From: Mycolicibacterium komanii
GTDB taxonomy: Bacteria > Actinomycetota > Actinomycetes > Mycobacteriales > Mycobacteriaceae
NCBI RefSeq assembly: GCF_001050035.1
Contig: NZ_CVTA01000033.1
Location: 124,001-188,000 of the forward strand
DNA length: 64,000 nucleotides
Reading direction: 5' to 3'
In this document: positions 24,861-33,101 of the stretch, one piece after another
Position numbering within the stretch: position 1 is the stretch's first letter
How the letters are laid out: every line of letters begins with the position of its first letter
Notes under the pieces: generated by a model
The model's database searches: none
The model's input: the letters and a program-made list of their open reading frames with translations, nothing else
Told to the model about the DNA's origin: nothing
Translations under genes and position numbers: made by a program

Positions 24861-25800
24861 TCACCCCGCCCGCGCGTCCCTCGGCGGCCAGTTCCTCGCG
24901 CCACCGGTCCTCGCCGATCACGACCGTGACGATCTCCGGCCTGCCGAAATTGTCGTAGCGGATGCGGGCGGCGTGTCCGGTCTCGATGAGGTCGGTCAGC
25001 GGTTTGTGCGCGGCCAGCGCGTCGCGTGCGCGATTGAGCAGTTTCAGGGCGCGGTCGAGCACCGGCAGGAGTTCGCCGGCGTTGGCCTCGCACATCGCCC
25101 GCACCAGGTCGGGCGCGGTGGCGGCCACCCGGGTGCCGTCGCGGAACGACCCGGCCGCCAGCGCGAATGCCAGCGGCACCTCTCCGGCGGTGGCGGCCAG
25201 GGCCTCGGCCAGCAGGTGGGGCAGATGCGAGATCGTCGCGGCGGCCGCATCGTGTTCGTCCGAGCGGGCGGGGACGACGACGGCGCCGCAGTCCAGCGCC
25301 AGGTTCATCACCAGATTCCAGACCTGCGGGTCGACGTGTTCGTCGACGCTGATCACCCATGGCGCGCCCACGAACAACCGGGCGTCGCCCGCCGTCCACC
25401 CCGAATGCGCGGTGCCCGCCATCGGATGGCCGCCGACGAAGCGCTCCAGCAGGCCATGTGTCTGGACCTCCTGCAACACAGCGGATTTCACGCTCGTCAC
25501 ATCGGTCAACGGACAGTTTGGGGCCGCCTCGCGGATGTGGCCGAGCATCTGGCCCAGCGCGGGCACCGGTACCGCCAGGACGATCAGCGCGTCGTCGGCC
25601 GCCGCCCGCTTCAGCACGGCGTCGAGGTCTTCGGAGGCGTCGAATCCGTCGGCGGTCGCGGCCTGGACGCCCTCCAGGGACCGGTTGTAACCGAACACCT
25701 CGCGACCGGCCCCCGCGGCCGCGCGCATCACCGAACCGCCGATCAGCCCCAGGCCGAGCACGCAAACCGGTGTGTTGGTCACCCACCAAGGTTGGCACAT
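24823..25800 (-). CDS. tyrA: Prephenate dehydrogenase TyrA
   Basis: 325-residue NAD(P)-dependent enzyme converting prephenate (or arogenate) to 4-hydroxyphenylpyruvate in tyrosine synthesis. The Rossmann motif [17 protein letters not shown] opens the protein. The catalytic His is in [17 protein letters not shown] and the second in the [14 protein letters not shown] helix. A C-terminal extension ([24 protein letters not shown]) follows the dimerisation domain. ATG 25800 is used; GTG 25782, just before the Rossmann strand, is an alternative. Its 3' end overlaps the convergent glycolipid-binding gene by 38 nt. Confidence 0.9.
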   Translation of the reverse strand: MCQPWWVTNTPVCVLGLGLIGGSVMRAAAGAGREVFGYNRSLEGVQAATADGFDASEDLDAVLKRAAADDALIVLAVPVPALGQMLGHIREAAPNCPLTDVTSVKSAVLQEVQTHGLLERFVGGHPMAGTAHSGWTAGDARLFVGAPWVISVDEHVDPQVWNLVMNLALDCGAVVVPARSDEHDAAAATISHLPHLLAEALAATAGEVPLAFALAAGSFRDGTRVAATAPDLVRAMCEANAGELLPVLDRALKLLNRARDALAAHKPLTDLIETGHAARIRYDNFGRPEIVTVVIGEDRWREELAAEGRAGGVIRSALPVLGNRG

Positions 25801-25876
25801 CGAGGGCCATCGACCGACGTCAGGCTTGGTGTCGATTCCTGGTCAAGGCCATGGTCGGCGACTACCGTAGGCCGAC

Positions 25877-26398
25877 ATGGGAGCACAGCGTGCGCCGGCG
25901 AGGGAGCAGTCCACGGACACTCCCGACGGCTTCGGCGTTGCCGTCGTCCGCGAGGACGGTAAGTGGCGATGCGCGCCGATGCGCAGGGCGGCCCTGACCA
26001 GCCTCACCGCCGCCGAGCGGGAACTGCGCGAAATCCGCAGCGCGGGAGCCGTGTTCGGGTTACTCGACGTCGACGACGAGTTCTTCGTGATCGTGCGTCC
26101 GGCCCCTTCGGGCGCGCGGCTGTTCCTCTCGGATGCCACCGCCGCGCTGGACTACGACATCGCCGCCGAGGCCCTGGAGATGCTCGACGCCGACATCGAG
26201 CCCGAGGAGCTGGAGGAGGCCGAACCATTCGAGGAGGGCGATCTGGGCCTGCTCTCCGACGTCGGGCTGCCGGAGGCCGTCCTCGGCGTCATCCTCGACG
26301 AATCCGACCTCTACGCCGACGAACAGCTGGGCCGCATCGCGCGCGAGATGGGTTTCGCCGACGAGTTGTCGGACGTGCTCGACCGCATGGGTCGGTGA
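25877..26398 (+). CDS. tRNA adenosine deaminase-associated protein (Rv3753c-like)
   Basis: 173-residue acidic protein (VDDEFFVIVRP, AALDYDIAAEAL, DADIEPEELEEAEPFEEGDLG) that is conserved next to tadA in actinobacteria and has no known activity. The C-terminal helices (DEQLGRIAREMGFADELSDVLDRMG) are the best conserved part. TACCGT lies 8 nt before the ATG. Its TGA stop overlaps the expected GTG start of tadA (GTGA, 26395-26398), so the two genes should be translationally coupled. Confidence 0.85.
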   Translation: MGAQRAPAREQSTDTPDGFGVAVVREDGKWRCAPMRRAALTSLTAAERELREIRSAGAVFGLLDVDDEFFVIVRPAPSGARLFLSDATAALDYDIAAEALEMLDADIEPEELEEAEPFEEGDLGLLSDVGLPEAVLGVILDESDLYADEQLGRIAREMGFADELSDVLDRMGR

Positions 26399-26866
26399 TC
26401 CCCGACGCTCCCCGACGATGAGGCGCTGATCCGCGCTGCCCTCGCGGCCGCCGCGGCTGCGGGTCCGCAGGACGTACCGATCGGCGCCGTCGTCGTCTCG
26501 GCCGACGGCACCGAACTCGCCCGCGCGGCCAACGCGCGCGAAGCGCTCGGCGACCCCACCGCGCACGCCGAGATCCTCGCGATCCGGGCCGCGGCGAAAG
26601 AACTCGGCGACGGCTGGCGGCTGGAGGGCGCGACGCTGGCGGTCACGGTCGAGCCCTGCACGATGTGCGCGGGTGCGCTGGTGATGGCGCGGGTGGCGCG
26701 GGTGGTGTTCGGCGCGTGGGAACCCAAGACCGGTGCCGTCGGGTCGCTGTGGGACGTGGTGCGCGACCGGCGCCTGACGCACCGGCCCCAGGTGCGCGGC
26801 GGTGTGTTGGCCGACCAGTGCGCGGCGCTGCTGGAGGCGTTCTTCTCCCGGCAGCGATTGGAGTAG
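26395..26866 (+). CDS. tadA: tRNA-specific adenosine deaminase TadA, with apparent 1-nt frameshift in the start region
   Basis: Makes inosine-34 in tRNA-Arg(ACG). The catalytic domain is complete in one frame from about 26399 to the stop at 26866: VPIGAVVV, zinc ligand and proton shuttle TAHAEILAIRAA, and zinc ligands EPCTMCAGAL. That frame has no ATG, GTG or TTG before the ATG at 26663, which lies inside the active site. The natural start is GTG at 26395, overlapping the upstream stop, but it is one base out of frame. Removing one C from CCCC at 26410-26413 would restore V-I-P-D-A-P-D-D-E-A-L-I. A near-perfect 10-bp tandem duplication covers the same spot. Because TadA is normally essential, this is either a sequencing indel or non-canonical initiation (for example CTG at 26426). 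Confidence 0.8.
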
Positions 26867-26895
26867 ACCGGTGCCCGCCCGGTAAGCTGCCACAC

Positions 26896-26986
26896 GGTGG
26901 CGTGTCCGAGCGGCCTAAGGAGCACGCCTCGAAAGCGTGTGACGGGTAACCCCCGTCCGAGGGTTCAAATCCCTCCGCCACCGCCA
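26896..26986 (+). tRNA. tRNA-Ser(CGA)
   Basis: Class II tRNA. Acceptor GGTGGCG (26896-26902) pairs with CGCCACC (26976-26982), discriminator G, and CCA is encoded at 26984-26986. The anticodon loop CTCGAAA gives CGA. Long variable arm; T-loop GGTTCAAATCC. Confidence 0.95.
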
Positions 26987-27069
26987 CAACGATTCAGGCA
27001 CTATTGTCAGGATCTGTCACTGAAGCAGAGGTCGAGGCGACCGCGGTGACCAACCCGGAAGATTGGCAT

Positions 27070-28281
27070 ATGCGCGCGCTTCATGACCAAGACCCCTCGG
27101 CCTCGGCCGGGGGCGGTGCTGCGCTGCGCCCGTTTTCGGTGCTCCTCATCGAGGACGACCGCGGTGACGCCATACTGGTCGAGGAGCTGATCGCCGACGC
27201 CGACTCCAAGATCAAAGTGGTGTGGGCGGCGACGATGGAGGACGCCGAACAGCAGCTCGAGGTTTTCCGGCCCGATTGCGTGCTGCTCGATCTGAACCTG
27301 CCGGACGCCGACGGCATCAAGGCCCTCGACCGGGTCGCTAGGCGCGACATCACGATGCCGATCGTCGTGCTGACGGGTCTCAACGACGAGCACTTCGGGA
27401 TCTCCGCGGTGGCCGCGGGCGCCCAGGACTACCTCGTCAAGGGCCGCGTCGAACCGGAGACACTGCGGCGCGCGCTGCTGTACGCGGTGGAGCGCAAACG
27501 CGCCGAGCTGACCTCGGTGGAACTGCACGCCAGTGAACTGCGCGCGATGGAGAACGCCCGCCTCGAACGCGGCCTGCTGCCGTCGCCGCTGCTGTTGGAC
27601 GCACCCGGGGTGGACATCGTCGCCGAGTACCGGCCGAGCCGGCAGCACGCCCTCCTCGGCGGCGACTTCTACGACTTCGTGCAGACACCCGACCGCACCG
27701 TGCACGTCATGGTCGGCGATGTCGCAGGACACGGTCCCGACGAGGCCGCGCTCGGCGTGGCGTTGAGGATCGGTTGGCGCGCGCTGACGTTCGCCGGACT
27801 GCGCGGCAACGAGCGCATGCGTCAGCTCGAACGGATCCTGAGCACCGAACGACCGGGATCGAGCATCTTCGCGACCGTCTGCAGCGTGGCGATGTCCACG
27901 GACAACCTCAGCTTCAACGTCGTGTCGGCCGGTCATCCCGGGATGCTGCTGCACGGAAACAACACCGTGGAGTGGATAGAACCCAGGGTCGGACCCGCGC
28001 TCGGCCTTTACGGCCGCGAGTGGCCGCTGAATCTCTTCGAGCTGCCGCCCGGCTATGGCCTGTTACTGCTGACCGACGGATTGTTCGAGGGGCGGTCGGG
28101 CCGCGGGACCGAACGCCTCGGCGAGGCCGGCCTGCTCGAAGTGGCCCGGGGCTACGCACACCTTCCCGGCCGCGAGTTCGTCCGCGCGCTGATCGACGAC
28201 GTCGAGCGCCGTGCCCAATCGGTGGGCGGCATCAGCGACGACATCGCGGTGGTGCGGGTGGAGCGGACGACCACCGGATGA
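27070..28281 (+). CDS. Response regulator with PP2C/SpoIIE-type phosphatase output
   Basis: About 403 residues. The N-terminal receiver domain (FSVLLIEDDRGDAILVEELI, phospho-acceptor Asp in DCVLLDLNLPDADG, Thr in IVVLTGLND, Lys in DYLVKGRV) is followed by a helical linker and a SpoIIE/RsbU phosphatase (LLGGDFYDFV, MVGDVAGHGPDEA, LLLLTDGLFEGRSG, GISDDIAVVRV) with its metal-binding aspartates intact. Such proteins dephosphorylate anti-anti-sigma factors. The ATG at 27070 has GGAAG 8 nt upstream; TTG 27004 and GTG 27046 are alternatives. It overlaps the next gene by 4 nt, forming a three-gene operon. Confidence 0.85.
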   Translation: MRALHDQDPSASAGGGAALRPFSVLLIEDDRGDAILVEELIADADSKIKVVWAATMEDAEQQLEVFRPDCVLLDLNLPDADGIKALDRVARRDITMPIVVLTGLNDEHFGISAVAAGAQDYLVKGRVEPETLRRALLYAVERKRAELTSVELHASELRAMENARLERGLLPSPLLLDAPGVDIVAEYRPSRQHALLGGDFYDFVQTPDRTVHVMVGDVAGHGPDEAALGVALRIGWRALTFAGLRGNERMRQLERILSTERPGSSIFATVCSVAMSTDNLSFNVVSAGHPGMLLHGNNTVEWIEPRVGPALGLYGREWPLNLFELPPGYGLLLLTDGLFEGRSGRGTERLGEAGLLEVARGYAHLPGREFVRALIDDVERRAQSVGGISDDIAVVRVERTTTG

Positions 28282-29849
28282 GGGGTCGCCTCACCGTCCA
28301 GGGGTGGCAGAACGCGGTGCTGTCGCTGATGGGCATCGTCGTCATCGGTGGTGCGATCGTCGGTGCGCTGCTGTTGAACCGCACCGACGAGGTCTCGCGC
28401 GAGTTGAACCTCGGCATCCAGCCCGCCCGCGTCGCCGCCTACCAGCTGCAGGCCGCACTGCGCGACCAGGAGACGGCTGTGCGCGGATACGCGATCGCCG
28501 CCGATCCGCAATTCCTCGAGCCGTATTACGAAGGCCAGCAGGTTGAAAACGACTCCGTGCGGCAGATTCGGGACGGAGTCGGTCACCGGCAGGAGCTCAT
28601 CAACGATCTGGACGCGATCGAGAAGGCGGCCAACGCGTGGCGCACCACGTACGCAGACCCGCTGATCGCCTCGGTCACGCCGGGAGCGCCCAGAGTCCTG
28701 GACGCCGCGACCGCCGAACGCGGGAAGCAGGGATTCGACGCCCTACGCGTGCTGTTCGACGACCAGAATCGCGACCTGACGCAGGCCCGCCAGGACGCGG
28801 TCGACGAACTCGCCGCGGTACAGAGGTGGCGCGACACCCTGCTGATCTCGATCCTCGTGGCGTTCTTCGTCGCGGGTGCGGTGCTGGCGCTGCTCGTGCG
28901 CAAGGCGGTCACCCGACCGCTGGAGAAGCTCGCCGCGGCGTGCCGCAGGATCACCGAGGGCAGCTTCGACGAGAAGATCTCGGTCCAGGGGCCGCGCGAT
29001 ATCCAGGCCATCGCCGCCGACGTGGAGGACATGCGCCAGCGCATCGTCGACGAGCTCGAGGCGTCGCGTTCGGCCAGGGAGCAGCTCGGCGAGCAGGCGC
29101 TGGAACTGCAACGCTCGAACGCCGAACTCGAGCAGTTCGCCTACGTCGCGTCGCACGACCTGCAGGAGCCGCTGCGCAAGGTGGCCTCGTTCTGCCAGCT
29201 GATCGAGAAGCGCTACGGCGACAAGCTCGATGAGCGTGGCGTCGAGTACATCCGGTTCGCCGTCGACGGCGCCAAGCGGATGCAGGTGCTGATCAACGAC
29301 CTGCTCACCTTCTCGCGCGTCGGCAGGCTGGGCTCGACCGAAGCCGATGTCGATCTCGACGCGGTGCTGAGCGACGCGATCGAGAACCTGGCCGCCGCGA
29401 TCGAGGAGTCCGGCGCGGAGGTGGTCCGCACCGGGGAGCCGCTGCCCACCGTGAAGGGCGATCCGACCCTGCTGACGATGTTGTTGCAGAACCTGATCGG
29501 CAACGCGGTGAAGTTCCGCAAGCCCGAGGTCGCGCCGCGGATCGTCATCGACTGCACGGTGGGCGATGGCACCCGCGAGGGCGCTTGGCTTTTCACGGTC
29601 ACCGACAACGGGATCGGCATTCCCGAGGAATTCGCCGAGAAGGTCTTCGTGATCTTCCAGCGGTTGCACGGTCGCGACGTCTACACCGGAACGGGAATCG
29701 GCCTGGCACTGTGCAAGAAAATCGTCGAACACCACGGCGGTAACATCTGGATCGACACCGGCTATGCCGAGGGCACTCGATTCCGCTTCACCATTCCCTG
29801 CGTCGTCGACGACCCTGTCGAGGCCGAAATGGAAGGATCAACCGCATGA
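28278..29849 (+). CDS. CHASE3-HAMP histidine kinase
   Basis: 523-residue membrane kinase. TM1 (about 12-34), an extracytoplasmic CHASE3-like domain (LQAALRDQETAVRGYAIAADPQFLEPYY), TM2 (about 188-208), HAMP, a coiled coil, HisKA with phospho-acceptor His293 in YVASHDLQEPLRKV, then HATPase_c boxes (NLIGNAVKF, TVTDNGIGIP, GTGIGLALCKKIVEHHGG). This is the phytochrome/cyanobacterial-type kinase usually paired with stand-alone Rcp1-like regulators, such as the one encoded next. ATGA overlaps at both ends mean coupled translation with both response-regulator genes. Confidence 0.9.
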   Translation: MRGRLTVQGWQNAVLSLMGIVVIGGAIVGALLLNRTDEVSRELNLGIQPARVAAYQLQAALRDQETAVRGYAIAADPQFLEPYYEGQQVENDSVRQIRDGVGHRQELINDLDAIEKAANAWRTTYADPLIASVTPGAPRVLDAATAERGKQGFDALRVLFDDQNRDLTQARQDAVDELAAVQRWRDTLLISILVAFFVAGAVLALLVRKAVTRPLEKLAAACRRITEGSFDEKISVQGPRDIQAIAADVEDMRQRIVDELEASRSAREQLGEQALELQRSNAELEQFAYVASHDLQEPLRKVASFCQLIEKRYGDKLDERGVEYIRFAVDGAKRMQVLINDLLTFSRVGRLGSTEADVDLDAVLSDAIENLAAAIEESGAEVVRTGEPLPTVKGDPTLLTMLLQNLIGNAVKFRKPEVAPRIVIDCTVGDGTREGAWLFTVTDNGIGIPEEFAEKVFVIFQRLHGRDVYTGTGIGLALCKKIVEHHGGNIWIDTGYAEGTRFRFTIPCVVDDPVEAEMEGSTA

Positions 29850-30286
29850 CATTGGACGGCCGGGCGATCGACGTACTGCTCGTCGAGGACGACCCGGGTG
29901 ACGAACTGATCACCCGAGAAGCGTTCGAGCACAACAAGATCAAGAACACCCTGCACGTCGCGCACGACGGCGAGGAGGGGCTGGACTTCCTGTACCGCCG
30001 GGGCAAGTACGCCGACGCGCCGCAGCCGGACCTGATCCTGCTGGACCTGAATCTGCCCAAATACGACGGCAGGCAGTTGCTCGAGCAGATCAAATCCGAC
30101 GCCGAACTCAGCCACATTCCGGTGGTGGTGCTCACCACCTCGTCGGCCGAAGAAGACATTCTGCGTAGCTACAAACTGCACGCCAACGCATACGTCACCA
30201 AGCCGGTCGATCTCGATCAGTTCATGAACGCCGTGCGCCAGATCGACGAGTTCTTCGTTCAGGTGGTGCGGCTACCCAATTCTTGA
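29846..30286 (+). CDS. Stand-alone CheY/Rcp1-like response regulator
   Basis: 146 residues, a single receiver domain with no output: VLLVEDDPGDELITREAF, phospho-Asp in LILLDLNLPKYDGR, Thr-Thr-Ser in VVVLTTSSAEED, Lys in AYVTKPVDLDQF. This is the Rcp1-type sequence (DPGD and LLDLNLPxxDG). It probably receives phosphate from the preceding kinase, or acts as a phosphate sink competing with the receiver of the phosphatase. Its 3' end overlaps the convergent RsbW-like gene by 28 bp. Confidence 0.9.
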   Translation: MTLDGRAIDVLLVEDDPGDELITREAFEHNKIKNTLHVAHDGEEGLDFLYRRGKYADAPQPDLILLDLNLPKYDGRQLLEQIKSDAELSHIPVVVLTTSSAEEDILRSYKLHANAYVTKPVDLDQFMNAVRQIDEFFVQVVRLPNS

Positions 30287-30741
30287 CCGCCGCGTTCGGC
30301 GTCGGCCACGTCGAAGTCCATGCGCACGGTTGTGCCCGCCGACGATCGAGTCACCTCCACGTCGTTGCCCAGGGCGCGGATGATCGGCAGACCCCGGCCA
30401 CGTGTCGTCGGCTCCGTGCTCGGCGTCCGCCATTCGCCGTGATCGGAAACACTCACCACAATCCGGCCGTCGTCGACGTTCGCTTCGACCACCATCACGC
30501 CGTCGGCGGAATTCAGATAGGCGTGTTCGACGCAGTTGGTGGCGGCCTCGTTGACGGCGAGCACGATGTCGGAGCCCACAGCGTCGGGCACGCCGATCGG
30601 CTCCATCCAGCCGACAAGCCGGCGACGAATCTGTGCCAGTCGATCCGCGGTGGCCGGCACTTCGATCCGCAGAGGGTCTGCCGGCCGCAGACGCACATCG
30701 ATTACCACGCCCGTGGTTGTACCCCGCTTGCCCCGATTCAT
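30259..30741 (-). CDS. RsbW-like anti-sigma factor/serine kinase (HATPase_c_2)
   Basis: 160-residue GHKL ATPase: LAQIRRRLVGWMEPIGV, the N-box VLAVNEAATNCVEHAY, the G1 box IVVSVSDHGEWR and TTRGRGLPIIRALG. Such proteins hold a sigma factor and phosphorylate an anti-anti-sigma partner. It is antiparallel to the kinase/phosphatase operon and overlaps its end by 28 bp. The PP2C phosphatase in that operon is the natural opponent of an RsbW kinase, so the four genes look like one partner-switching circuit. No cognate sigma or STAS gene is present in the window. ATG 30741 is used; GTG 30744 is possible. Confidence 0.85.
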   Translation of the reverse strand: MNRGKRGTTTGVVIDVRLRPADPLRIEVPATADRLAQIRRRLVGWMEPIGVPDAVGSDIVLAVNEAATNCVEHAYLNSADGVMVVEANVDDGRIVVSVSDHGEWRTPSTEPTTRGRGLPIIRALGNDVEVTRSSAGTTVRMDFDVADAERGGQELGSRTT

Positions 30742-30821
30742 CACGTTCGCCGCGCATACGCTCTGGTCTCAAAACCGTAGCGAGGCGCAGATCACAACCG
30801 ACAGACGATGAGAGGTAGAAC

Positions 30822-32231
30822 ATGCCGGTGCTGACGCCGCAGCACGAAGACTTTCCCCGCTGGTACCAGGACGTGCTGAACAAAGCGAAGCTCGCCGAGA
30901 ACGGACCCGCGCGCGGCACCATGGTGATCCGGCCGACCGGCTACGCGATCTGGGAGCGGATGCAGGCCGACCTCGATGCGCGGATCAAGGGATCGGGTGC
31001 ACAGAACGCGTACTTTCCGCTGCTGATCCCGATGAACTTCTTCGAGCGCGAGGCCGAGCACGTCGAGGGGTTCAGCCCGGAACTCGCCGTCGTCACCCAT
31101 GGCGGTGGCAAGGAGTTGTCCGAGCCGTTGGCGATCCGGCCGACCAGTGAAGCCGTCATCGGCGAGTACATGGCCAAGTGGATCGACAGCTACCGCGACC
31201 TGCCGCTGCTCCTCAACCAGTGGGCCAACGTGGTGCGCTGGGAGATGCGGCCCCGAATCTTCCTGCGCACCACGGAGTTTCTGTGGCAGGAAGGTCACAC
31301 CGCGCATGACAGCGAAACCGAGGCGCGCGATTACGCCCGCTTGATCCTGCACGACGTCTACGAGCGGTTCCTGCGCGAGGTGATGGCGGTGCCCGTGATC
31401 GTCGGGCGCAAGACCGCCAAGGAACGCTTCGCCGGCGCCGCCAACACCATGACGTGCGAGGGCGTCATGCGCGACGGTAAGGCCCTGCAGATGGCCACAT
31501 CACACGAGCTCGGTCAACGGTTCGCCCGAGCCTTCGGCATCGCCTACTCCAGCGCCGGGGGCTCCTCCGAGCTCTGCTGGACCACGTCGTGGGGTGCCTC
31601 GACCCGAATGCTCGGCGGACTGATCATGTGTCACGGTGACGACTCCGGGCTCGTCGTGCCGCCCAGGCTCGCCCCGGTGCAGGCGGTCGTGGTGGTGGTC
31701 AAGGACAACGGCGACGGCGGCGTCGCCCGGGCCGCCGCCACGCTGGCCGACGAGCTCCGCGCCCGCGGCGTGCGGGTGCGGTTGGACGACGATGTCGAGG
31801 CCGCGTTCGGTTGGCGGGCCACCGACTGGGATCTGCAGGGTGTGCCGATCCGCATCGAGCTCGGCCCCCGCGATCTCGACAAGAACGCGGCGATCCTCTA
31901 CCGCCGCGACACCCGCGAGAAGACCGCGGTCAGCCTCGACGACGTCACCGAGGTGGTGTCCGAACTGGTCGAGGGAATTCAGGCGGACATGCTCGCCGCG
32001 GCGACCGCGCGCCGCGACGCGGCCGTCACCGACTGCGCGACGATCGACGAGGCGCGCGAAGCCGCGCAGACGGGCGTGGCCCGGCTGCCGTGGGACAAGG
32101 TCGGCGTATCCGGGGAAGAGGAACTCGCCGCGGCGGGTCTCACGGTGCGCTGCCTGCAACGCGGTGACGGCACGCTGCCGGAAACCGATGACGACGCCGA
32201 CGCCTTGGCTTACGTCGCACGGGCCTACTGA
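30822..32231 (+). CDS. proS: Prolyl-tRNA synthetase, archaeal/eukaryotic-type (ProS type 3)
   Basis: 469-residue class II synthetase. Motif 2 region RWEMRPRIFLRTTEFLWQEGHTAH and motif 3 GGLIMCHGDDSGLVVPPRLAP are clear, as are the proline-site elements AIRPTSEAVIGEYMAKW. It lacks the YbaK-like editing insertion of the roughly 580-residue bacterial ProRS. It ends with a C-terminal zinc-domain-derived region and a terminal Tyr, as in Thermus and archaeal enzymes. Mycobacteria normally encode the bacterial-type enzyme elsewhere, so this is probably a second ProRS. GAGAGG precedes the ATG by 6 nt. Confidence 0.9.
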   Translation: MPVLTPQHEDFPRWYQDVLNKAKLAENGPARGTMVIRPTGYAIWERMQADLDARIKGSGAQNAYFPLLIPMNFFEREAEHVEGFSPELAVVTHGGGKELSEPLAIRPTSEAVIGEYMAKWIDSYRDLPLLLNQWANVVRWEMRPRIFLRTTEFLWQEGHTAHDSETEARDYARLILHDVYERFLREVMAVPVIVGRKTAKERFAGAANTMTCEGVMRDGKALQMATSHELGQRFARAFGIAYSSAGGSSELCWTTSWGASTRMLGGLIMCHGDDSGLVVPPRLAPVQAVVVVVKDNGDGGVARAAATLADELRARGVRVRLDDDVEAAFGWRATDWDLQGVPIRIELGPRDLDKNAAILYRRDTREKTAVSLDDVTEVVSELVEGIQADMLAAATARRDAAVTDCATIDEAREAAQTGVARLPWDKVGVSGEEELAAAGLTVRCLQRGDGTLPETDDDADALAYVARAY

Positions 32232-32237
32232 CGAGCG

Positions 32238-32609
32238 TCAGTCGTAAAAGATCACCTGGTAGTCGGGCGTCCACGCGCCGCCCTTGCAGCTGAGCGGAAC
32301 GCCGTCGGGTGACTGGGCCACCCCGGTCGCATCCCCGCACGGCAGTCGGTTGGTGCGGATGCCGATCAGCGGCGGCGACGAGATCCAGGTGCTGCGCGAG
32401 TTGCATGCCAGCGTGTTGCCCGACGCGTCGATACCGAAGTTGTAGCGGGTGTTCTGCACGCAGTGAGTGCCCTCCACCGCGGTGCGGTCGACGTAGGGAA
32501 CACAGTCGGCGCCGTCGCAGTAGCCGGGCGACGCCGGCGCATTCGCGGCGGTCATCAGGGGTGCGGCGACGAACCCGCACGCGAGCGCAGCTGCAGCCAT
32601 GAGCCTCAT
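32238..32609 (-). CDS. Small secreted cysteine-containing protein
   Basis: 123 residues with a cleavable signal peptide (AAAALACGFVAAPLMTAANA-type, cleavage near residue 26). The mature part has six cysteines (YCDGADC, THC, LACN, LPCG, LSCKGG), which suggests three disulfides in the cell wall or outside it. No family function is recognised. It is convergent with proS, only 6 bp apart. Confidence 0.8.
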   Translation of the reverse strand: MRLMAAAALACGFVAAPLMTAANAPASPGYCDGADCVPYVDRTAVEGTHCVQNTRYNFGIDASGNTLACNSRSTWISSPPLIGIRTNRLPCGDATGVAQSPDGVPLSCKGGAWTPDYQVIFYD

Positions 32610-32666
32610 AGCTGGCTAGCCTAAGTGCCCCGCATCGACGGCGGGCACGGAATAGGCTCTTAACCC

Positions 32667-33005
32667 ATGAAGCCGGTTCTGGTTGTCCTGGCCGCCGCTG
32701 CGGGTGCGGCGGCGACGATCTCCGCTCCCGCGGCCAACGCCGATGTGGTCGCGTATCTGGTCAACGTGCACGTGCGGCCGGGTTACAACTTCCCGAACGC
32801 CGACGCCGCGATCGGCTACGGCAGGACGATCTGCGACCGGGTGGCGGGCCAGATGAGCTACGGCGAGCTGGTCAACCAGGTGACCGCCGACTTCCACACC
32901 GCCGACAAGTACCAGGGCATGTACCTGATCAACCAGGCGGTCAACGAACTGTGCCCGGCGCAGATCTGGCAGCTGCGGCAGTCGGCGGCCGGCTACACCG
33001 GGTGA
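32667..33005 (+). CDS. Secreted DUF732 protein
   Basis: 112 residues. The signal peptide ends at SAPAANA (cleavage about residue 25). The mature domain carries the DUF732 pattern IGYGRTICDRVAGQMSYGELVNQV with a second Cys in NELCPAQIWQL, probably disulfide-bonded. DUF732 proteins are small exported mycobacterial proteins of unknown function. The stop codon lies in the first unit of a 14-bp tandem repeat, and a strong hairpin follows. Confidence 0.85.
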   Translation: MKPVLVVLAAAAGAAATISAPAANADVVAYLVNVHVRPGYNFPNADAAIGYGRTICDRVAGQMSYGELVNQVTADFHTADKYQGMYLINQAVNELCPAQIWQLRQSAAGYTG

Positions 33006-33054
33006 CAAAAGCCGGATGACAAACGCCGGATGAAAAACGCCGGATGAAAAACGG
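33001..33054 (+). repeat. 14-bp tandem repeat, nearly four copies, after a stop codon
   Basis: Units at 33001-33012 (partial), 33013-33026, 33027-33040 and 33041-33054, with consensus CGGATGAMAAACGC. The first unit contains the TGA of the DUF732 gene, and each later unit repeats an in-register TGA. It looks like slippage-type expansion of the 3' end sequence. Confidence 0.8.
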
Positions 33055-33078
33055 CGGCGCCCCTGTCGGGACGCCGCC
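33053..33078 (+). terminator. Hairpin terminator after the DUF732 gene
   Basis: GGCGGCG (33053-33059) pairs with CGCCGCC (33072-33078), and inner CCC/GGG pairing extends the stem. TTCTCTC follows, a short pyrimidine tract. Positioned between a rightward gene and the leftward lpqH gene. Confidence 0.7.
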
Positions 33079-33101
33079 TTCTCTCACGCTTGATGACCTG
33101 A

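Noticed and set aside
27774..28277. In-frame N-terminal extension of the histidine kinase
   Set aside because: Lies entirely inside the phosphatase gene in another frame; the ATG at 28278 begins a normal membrane anchor and overlaps the upstream stop as ATGA.
33001..33054. Possible CRISPR-like array
   Set aside because: 14-bp direct tandem units without spacers and no cas genes in the window; a simple tandem repeat.
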